This document shows, one piece after another, positions 60,066 to 64,000 of a stretch of DNA of 64,000 nucleotides. Position numbers and translations under genes: made by a program. The stretch is from Sipunculus nudus (Eukaryota; Annelida; Sipuncula; Golfingiida; Sipunculidae): NCBI GenBank assembly GCA_026874595.1, contig CM049322.1, forward strand, positions 41,634,340-41,698,339, given 5' to 3'. The stretch's first letter is position 1. Every line of letters starts with the position of its first letter. Below the pieces are notes generated by a model, which worked only from the letters and a program-made list of their open reading frames with translations, ran no database searches and had not been told where the DNA came from.

Positions 60066-61665
60066 GGAAAGCACTCAAAGAGCGCAGACCTCCAAAAGGC
60101 AGCTAATAAGGCTACCCGCATATGGAACTGTCAGAAAAGCAGCATTTATTCTTTGAAATATTCCTGGATCGAGAATATTATCCGTATTAAAATTTAATCA
60201 ATTGTTCCTTCTATATCATTACGGAGCTTTCCAGAAGATTTAATAAAAATCCGTAAATAACGGTTTGACTGATGTTGCTAACACACAAACAAACAAACCA
60301 ACGCCCGCAAAAACATATAACCCCTGCCACTTGGCGGAAGTAATAAACAGCTAAAGTCGAATATATTTGTAGACTAAAGCTAAGATTTTGTATGTAAGGA
60401 ATGCGGAATGCGTATAAAGACGGTACACGTATTTAATAATAAAGAAGGTCAGATTCATCATGCGCAGATCCGGTATGCGGAATGCGTATCCGGCAAAATG
60501 AATCGCTACATGTAGCGATTTTTTTTAGTTTCGAGATGGTATCCAGGGGCAACACATAGATAAAATGCATGCCGCCATGCAGGTTCATATAAAATCTCTC
60601 AACCCGCATTCCGCATTCCGTACATCAGAATCTATCTTGAGTGAGCCCTTGAAGCCCAGGGAAAGCTGTGAGAACCTGTTTTTCTTTTTACTTTTGACCA
60701 TCTGACAGTCCATGCTACCTTTGCACGTGAAAATGGAGTATCAGTTAAATGCATGAGATTGCAGACTTACCTGCAAATATATATTTAATTTATTCTTGCA
60801 TATCAATATTATCATGCACAACAAATCATTACCATTTTAAAGACAGAACTTGATACACACTACTACCAGTTATCAGGGAATTTAAAAAAAATAATGTGAC
60901 CACGTCATGTTAAAATTTATGTAGTTTTACTAAAATTATTGATTGTCCGTTAACTTATTTGTATGTATGGGCTATATTGTATATTTTATGCCTTAATGTA
61001 TCAAATGTCCCGTTCACTGTCAAAAGCTGCGTTTTTGCATTTTTTCTGTCTCGTTACAACACAAAATGTGACCACATTAATTTATTATTTTAATTGTAAG
61101 ATGATGTTTACACAACGGATGAATGAATATGATAATAACTGTATATACTTAGAAAGAAAATAATAAGATTTCATCGGTACATGCGTTTGAAAGGTGTCAC
61201 CTGTCCACCGATAGGTAACTAAATATGGCAATATCGTCACTGCTACTTCCCTGTGTAAACAGTAGACCCCCCCCCCCCCCCACCCCCCACCCCTTGAAAC
61301 ACAAGAGCGCATTCCGGGGTTATTTACACATGGATTGCCGACCAAATTTAATCAATTGTTCCTCGTATTATTGCCGAGTTATCCTAAGATTTCATAAAAC
61401 TCCATTGAGAACTTTTTTTGTAATTATCATGCTAACAGACAAACAGATAAGGACAAACAGACACACAGACAAACAGCCGCTGCCAAAAACATATCCCCCG
61501 CCGCGAGGCTCGGTGGAGGTAATAAAGCAGAATAATAAATATCACCACCGGATTTGTTTGCCTTTACATTTAGTACTTTTCTTACAAACGAAAACAGAAA
61601 CTGCTGAAAAGGGCACTGTGAATAATAAAAATAAAAATAATTGATTATTATTATTATTTCTTAAA

Positions 61666-61722
<57 letters not shown>

Positions 61723-61767
61723 ATATAATAATTATTGTTGTTGTTGTTATTATTATAGCTGTTACTA

Positions 61768-61838
<71 letters not shown>

Positions 61839-64000
61839 TTTGTTATTATAATTACTAATTATATTTTGTTAAGGCTGGGGAAACAACATCAATTTTCATC
61901 ACTGGTCTACCCGGCTCTGGGAAAACAACTGCTGTAAACAGATGTCTTTCATCTTGGGCCGACCTGGTGCTTAGCAAAAATAGGACAGCGACATCCGGTG
62001 GCGAGCTCAACAGTAAACCCAACTTCATGTATGACCTGATTGTTAGCGTTTTCCTCAGAAACGTTGAGCCGGGCGCGTCTTTATCACAGACAATAAAAAA
62101 ACAGATCTGGTGTGATCCCTTTTGTTATCCTGATATAGAAAAATACATCTCAGAAAACCCTTCAAGAGTTTTAATAATTTTAGACGGGCTAGATGAGTAC
62201 AGCCCAGAAACTTCACCAGAAATCACAGCAATAATTAAAGGAGAACTGTTGCCGAATGTGTCAAAGATTGTCACCTCCCGTCACACTAAAGCAAATAGTC
62301 CAGCTGAAGAAATGATTCAGGATTACGAGAACAGAGTTCAAATAAACGGTTTTGATGGCTCCCGCGTCCTCCAGTATATGTACAAGTATAATGAACTGCC
62401 AGACGAGCCCCCTGAATCGATGACACCAACAGACATGGCAAAGAAACAAATAGTTGACGACCTCTACGAAGAGATCAAAGCGAAAAATATGTTATCTCTG
62501 TGTCATACACCCCTCCATCTGTGCTTCTTTTGTCAGGTGGCAGAGGCGGGGGGAGTGGTCACCACATCCAAAACACAGCTTTACATTCGAATGACTAAAT
62601 ACACAATTGACCTTAATATATCAAAGACAGCATCGCCATCAGATTTTAGTCTTGACAACATACAAGTGTACCGCGATGATTTAGTACAGTGTGGTACAGG
62701 TGCACTTAATCTACTGCGTGGTGAATTTGACCGGTTTACGTTCACGAGAGAAACAGAAAGGGATAGCAGTCCGAGCTTTATAGAGAAAGGAATTAAATTT
62801 GGTTTGATTATTCCAGTTCAGCCTGAACATTTAGGAGACACAACGTTTTTCACATTTAGTCATTTGTCAGTGCAAGAATTTTTGGCAGCCTATGCCATTG
62901 TTTATGACCAAAACCAGAGAAAATTATTCATGTCATATTTGACCGATATATTTCGACTTCATGACTGCCGTAATATAATTTTGTTTTGTTGTGGGTTATC
63001 TGAGCAGTGCGGGAACGAGCTGCTCTCACATGCAGTAAATCTTGTTAAAAGCAGCGAGGATAAACCGACCGCTCATCAGTGTCCATACTTTAACCCCAGA
63101 GCCTGGCACTCAGGGAAGGTTGACTGGGAGGCTGAAATAAACCAGTCTAAAGACATAAGCAATTTTCTTGCCCAGTCTATTGCTCAATATGTTAACAAAA
63201 ACATATGCGATGTTCCATTACCAGACAAAATAACACTAGATCTCTCTCAGCCTGAGATAGATGCTATATTGACAATGTTCAAATACAACAAGTCACAGTC
63301 AGCAGTTAAATGTGTCGTGATAGAGAATAGTGACCTCAGTAAATATAATTTGAAGATAACAACATCAGTAATACTGTCGCATGAGCTCAAGCAACTTTAT
63401 TTGGACTTGAATTCTATAGAGGATACGGCAGCACTAGCAGCCAGTATTAATCAAATGACGAACCTAACATTTCTGAGCCTGAAGATACAATCCCTGACAG
63501 AGACTGACAGTGAGCGCATCCTGGCGGCGATCCCACCAACAATATCACTTATCAGATTGGAGCTTATATATTTTCCTCTGAGTCCCCGTGGGGCTGATTT
63601 ATTATCAGGTCTCATGGGGACGTGGTCCCGTCTCGTGCGGCTAGGTGTATCACACACTGACCTGTCTCTGCTCGGTCCACGCGTGACGTCACTCATCACT
63701 TCTCAACATCTGGCTTGGCTTGTAATCGACAACACTCACGTGACGCCGGGGCAGCTGACGTCATTGTGTACCGCTCTGCCGGGTCAATGCCCTCAGCTGC
63801 TCGAGCTGGTCATGTCCGGTAATGATATATCTGGTATGGAGGACCGAGTGGCTGAGGCCGTCTCAAACCTTCATCATCTCTCATGGCTCAGCATCAGTGA
63901 CTGTGATATAACATCAGAAGGACTGTGGCGGATCCTGCAACATCTGCCCGACTCACTGCGTCTGTTAGCTATTTGTGACAATGGATTCACACATTTCTCA
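45571..64000 (+). CDS. Transmembrane C-type-lectin-like/NACHT/LRR receptor (13 exons here, 3' end beyond window)
   Basis: Join 45571-45637, 47655-47864, 48138-48260, 48749-49003, 49456-49599, 49804-49925, 50031-50169, 50353-50399, 50830-50914, 51059-51126, 54772-54847, 54970-55187, 61874-64000. All introns are GT-AG, the phases agree throughout, and the frame is open for 1227 codons to the window edge. Domain order: signal peptide 1-18, CTLD1 about 24-133, CTLD2 about 134-266, TM 285-305, basic juxtamembrane 306-317, modular linker to about 450, pre-NACHT about 450-518, NACHT from 519, LRRs from about 990. Predicted topology is type I: lectin domains outside, NLR inside. Inferred role: a surface immune sensor whose lectin ectodomain is coupled to a STAND NTPase. 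The individual domains are clear; the continuity of the transcript is inferred. The alternative is two adjacent genes, a short lectin receptor ending at exon 7 and an NLR with its own start. Confidence 0.78.
45638..47654 (+). other. Intron 1
   Basis: About 2.0 kb, phase 1, GT...AG. Contains a (TA)n array at 46520-46583. I saw no further exon or nested gene. Confidence 0.7.
47655..48260 (+). CDS. Exons 2-3: C-type-lectin-like domain 1
   Basis: Exon 2 (47655-47864) gives CTLNATWKEAYRCCSSRGLV, then a helix-rich part, VWILYTRSVRRDWMWIDGD. Exon 3 (48138-48260) gives GMIAETRPGFCGAYNQSTRQ, QCDDRSVVGAICEIK. The spacing W-x-EA-x-x-C-C, VWI, W-x-W-x-DG, C-G, C...ICE is the CTLD pattern with its conserved disulphides. 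The intron between (273 bp) is mostly a (TA)n array. No EPN/QPD or WND calcium-site motif is present, so classical Ca2+-dependent sugar binding is doubtful. N-glycosylation sequons: NAT, NIT, NRT, NQS. Confidence 0.8.
48073..48124. repeat. (TA)n microsatellite in intron 2
   Basis: TA array of about 52 bp, ending only 13 bases before the exon 3 start. Confidence 0.96.
48749..49599 (+). CDS. Exons 4-5: C-type-lectin-like domain 2
   Basis: Exon 4 (48749-49003) encodes CETCETLTKVSIVCIWHNNT, CYIYFCNDHNWYQAKKNC, GWTMATVKRPKLRQVL and FWVGVRKDDWLYP. Exon 5 (49456-49599) encodes GRCAVLNASSPEPLVHPVSC, TEKHSAMCVNDH. The W-Y-x-A-K-x-x-C, WVG and terminal C...SC...MC pattern marks a second, long-form CTLD (extra N-terminal Cys pair). 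Exons are again phase 1 at both outer edges and split near the same point as CTLD1, consistent with duplication. EPN and WND motifs are absent. Confidence 0.82.
49804..49925 (+). CDS. Exon 6: transmembrane segment
   Basis: Encodes SHKRRTDTQRAMSFLESM, then the 21-residue hydrophobic helix LVGLPLLVIILVAIAIALIY, followed by RH at the exon end and KRRKNKHRRKK at the start of exon 7. A hydrophobic stretch of this length followed by many basic residues is a stop-transfer, so the chain continues in the cytosol. Confidence 0.88.
50031..50169 (+). CDS. Exon 7: basic juxtamembrane and acidic cytoplasmic segment
   Basis: Starts KRRKNKHRRKKESTAAVPFP and becomes acidic (GGGSETDHLNEYRGEGEHE). The splice donor used for the long form is GCAG|GTTAAT, a weak site. 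If not spliced, the frame runs two codons more (Ala-Gly) to TAA at about 50172-50174, with AATAAA 50 bp downstream (50226-50231). That would give a short membrane lectin without the NLR part. Confidence 0.7.
50226..50231 (+). promoter_or_regulatory. Possible intronic polyadenylation signal
   Basis: AATAAA 52 bp after the in-frame TAA that follows exon 7. It could end a short transcript. Confidence 0.3.
50353..51126 (+). CDS. Exons 8-10: repeated cytoplasmic linker cassettes
   Basis: Exon 8 (50353-50399) DVNQEPRSQVGLLQLQ; exon 9 (50830-50914) NEPRINEDEMQENVSLGE...; exon 10 (51059-51126) GISEKAVDPNTERTKQVG, PLQSQ. Exons 8 and 10 both run phase 1 to phase 0 and end with QVG-x-LQ-x-Q. Exons 9 and 11 run phase 0 to phase 1. 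Exon 12 begins with a third match (RLLGPWQLQ). The linker thus grew by duplicating a two-exon unit that can be skipped without frame change. Acidic and low-complexity, probably disordered. Confidence 0.6.
51500..52440 (+). repeat. GGTGGCGCCACC minisatellite array, array 2
   Basis: About six degenerate units with core starts at 51711, 51850, 52001, 52150, 52279 and about 52397, so the period is 118-151 bp. Each unit has GACTGGTGGCGCCACCTGCA or a variant, then TTCAATGTATTGG(T)CTGAA and a word like TTTTGCATGTCCAT. Plus orientation; the same family as 42190-43110 and 57020-58130. Confidence 0.8.
53406..53561 (+). repeat. tRNA-derived SINE-like element with short inverted ends, copy 1
   Basis: Begins TGTTACG and ends CGTAACA. 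Inside are a pol III A-box-like TAGCGAAGCGGTTGGTACGC and a B box GGTTCGAATCC. The tRNA fold is degenerate: the T-stem does not pair fully and there is no convincing acceptor stem, so this is not a functional tRNA gene. Confidence 0.6.
53691..53825 (+). repeat. tRNA-derived SINE-like element, copy 2
   Basis: Same start (TGTTACGGGGTGACATAAAA) and end (CGTAACA) as copy 1 and the same B box GGTTCGAATCC, but with a shorter middle. Direct orientation, 130 bp after copy 1. Confidence 0.6.
54772..55187 (+). CDS. Exons 11-12: last linker cassette and pre-NACHT segment
   Basis: Exon 11 (54772-54847) encodes FVPDDSLGGAHGFFDPTVPS. Exon 12 (54970-55187) encodes ENSGQELRLLGPWQLQ, then VANHYRRHHSYIHVCEYGPY, KQQLESLYVPTSCTVQNM and DVSDIQSIFQN. 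The 'HYRRHHSYI...LESLYVP...DIQSIF' arrangement is the short helical region that normally precedes the P-loop of NACHT proteins, and reads straight into AGETTSIFITG of exon 13. The donor is AAC|GTAAGA, phase 0. Confidence 0.75.
55290..55328. repeat. (TA)n microsatellite
   Basis: TA array of about 39 bp. Confidence 0.95.
55329..55767. other. Intronic, nothing recognised
   Basis: AT-rich sequence within intron 12. No repeat or exon seen. Confidence 0.35.
55768..57018 (+). repeat. Tandem array of ~333-bp units (four copies)
   Basis: The first unit begins with a TTTTTAGCTCAGCTGA hairpin (55768-55800). Copies are marked by GGGCACAAAT at about 55859, 56198, 56531 and 56861, giving periods of about 330-340. 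Each unit carries AACTTGACATCAAGGGAGGT, TCTCTGTTACCCATA, and (in three) a variant of GGTGGCGCCACC followed by a poly-T stretch. Confidence 0.85.
57020..58130 (+). repeat. GGTGGCGCCACC minisatellite array, array 3
   Basis: About seven degenerate 130-150-bp units with cores at about 57125, 57271, 57411, 57560, 57680, 57829 and 57959. They alternate between GACTGGTGGCGCCACCTGCA-type and CAGACAGGTGGCGC(C/T)AC-type contexts, so the true unit may be a ~290-bp dimer. It directly follows the 333-bp array and shares its palindromic core. Confidence 0.8.
58131..59269. other. Intronic, nothing firm
   Basis: Includes an inverted pair GGCGGACAG / CTGTCCGCC at about 58746 and 58787 around a GC-rich segment. 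No exon recognised. Confidence 0.4.
59270..59455. repeat. Degenerate 'GTGGTCTTA' tandem repeat
   Basis: Words such as AAAGTGGTCTTATTTCACAG, GGTAGTCTTATCAGACA and GAGTGGTCTTAATGGACAG recur with about 17-22-bp spacing, a degenerate short-period repeat like the one at 27896-28090 but with a different core. Confidence 0.5.
59528..59572. repeat. (AAT)n microsatellite
   Basis: Trinucleotide array of about 45 bp. Confidence 0.95.
59573..60028. other. Intronic, nothing recognised
   Basis: No repeat or exon identified. Confidence 0.35.
60029..60345. repeat. (AAT)n and CCTCCGCC-type interspersed repeat, copy X
   Basis: An AAT array (60029-60065) leads into GGAAAGCACTCAAAGAGCGC AGACCTCC. Then follow AAATTTAATCAATTGTTCCT and ATAACCCCTGCC, and the repeat ends GGCGGAAGTAATAAA. 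The order and words match copy Y at about 61304-61525. Confidence 0.65.
60346..61260. other. Intronic, nothing firm
   Basis: A word pair GGAATGCGGAATGCGTAT / ATTCCGCATTCCG (60402 / 60607) forms a loose inverted repeat. No exon recognised. Confidence 0.4.
61265..61525. repeat. Poly-C run and CCTCCGCC-type repeat, copy Y
   Basis: A poly-C/A run (61267-61294) is followed by ACAAGAGCGCATTCCG, AAATTTAATCAATTGTTCCT, and GACAAACAGCCGCTGCC. It ends CGGTGGAGGTAATAAA. Same family as copy X. Confidence 0.65.
61650..61841. repeat. (TTA)n arrays
   Basis: Two long TTA trinucleotide arrays separated by a TTG-rich patch. They end about 35 bases before the NACHT exon and form much of its polypyrimidine-like tract. 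Confidence 0.95.
61874..64000 (+). CDS. Exon 13: NACHT NTPase and leucine-rich repeats (open to window end)
   Basis: A single exon of at least 2127 bases with no stop. Walker A is FITGLPGSGKTT (residues 526-537 of the model); Walker B is VLIILDGLDEY (617-627) with the Asp and Glu typical of NACHT STAND ATPases; sensor-1-like KIVTSRHT follows. The winged-helix end has FSHLSVQEFLAAYA (846-859), a strong animal-NLR signature. From about residue 990 come LRRs of the ribonuclease-inhibitor/NLR type (LKQLYLDLNSIED, LTFLSLKIQSLTE, LLELVMSGNDISG, LSWLSISDCDITSEG). NACHT proteins oligomerise after nucleotide exchange to build signalling platforms. The LRR region continues past the window. Confidence 0.93.

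Larger units (their letters stand above)
55188..61873 (+). other. Intron 12, repeat-filled
   Basis: About 6.7 kb, phase 0. Contains a (TA)n array (55290-55328), the 333-bp unit array (55770-57010), minisatellite array 3 (57020-58130), AAT arrays, two copies of the CCTCCGCC-type repeat and a TTA-rich tract. A branch-point-like TACTAAT lies ~15 bases before the acceptor TTAAG|GCTGG. No exon recognised. Confidence 0.6.

Noticed and set aside
1-64000. CRISPR arrays, operons, bacterial promoters
   Set aside because: The DNA is clearly eukaryotic (introns, LINEs, microsatellites). The regular repeats found are minisatellites without unique spacers or cas genes.

Overview
This is 64 kb of AT-rich animal (metazoan) genomic DNA. 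Genes have GT-AG introns, and the window holds non-LTR retrotransposons, PIF/Harbinger-type TIR elements, very long (TA)n and trinucleotide arrays, and long poly-C/poly-G runs. Repeat families here (a TTTTTAGCTCAGCTGA hairpin, a family carrying 'GACCTCCGCC', a 'GGGCACCTCTGTAAAGT' family) resemble ones I associate with marine lophotrochozoans, above all molluscs. The species cannot be fixed from the sequence.

Layout. 1-9000: a partial segmental duplication (1-970 and 4746-5714), a BESS-motif exon, a possible three-exon Cys-rich unknown gene (about 4736-6319), two clusters of CCGTAAAATAACGG-like palindromes, and a fragment of a HARBI1-like transposase on the minus strand. 10-18 kb: an inverted pair of palindromic repeats flanking a decayed but nearly complete L1/Tx1-type LINE on the minus strand, bounded by a 13-bp target-site duplication. 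18-29 kb: mostly non-coding, with a hAT-like repeat, two abutting Harbinger-type elements that share one TTA site (one carries the start of a MADF domain), and microsatellites. 29-41 kb: a ~740-bp repeat in inverted orientation flanks about 9.5 kb containing a MULE-type transposase exon and a recent full-length CR1-type LINE (PHD finger + SGNH ORF1; EN-RT ORF2) whose empty site can be reconstructed. 41-64 kb: one large multi-exon gene on the plus strand, running off the right edge.

The main discovery is that gene (45571 to beyond 64000). Thirteen exons joined by hand keep one open frame through twelve introns. They encode, in order, a signal peptide, two C-type-lectin-like domains, one transmembrane helix, a basic juxtamembrane segment, a modular cytoplasmic linker, a pre-NACHT segment, a NACHT NTPase (Walker A GLPGSGKTT, Walker B VLIILDGLDE) and NLR-type leucine-rich repeats. 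If transcribed as modelled, it is a single-pass membrane receptor with an extracellular lectin-like sensor joined to an intracellular NLR, unlike the usual soluble cytosolic animal NLR. The linker is made of repeated two-exon cassettes with symmetric phase-1 boundaries. An in-frame stop plus AATAAA just after the juxtamembrane exon suggests a possible short isoform lacking the NLR. The promoter region is tandemly duplicated. Minisatellite arrays carrying the palindrome GGTGGCGCCACC lie upstream and in the two largest introns.
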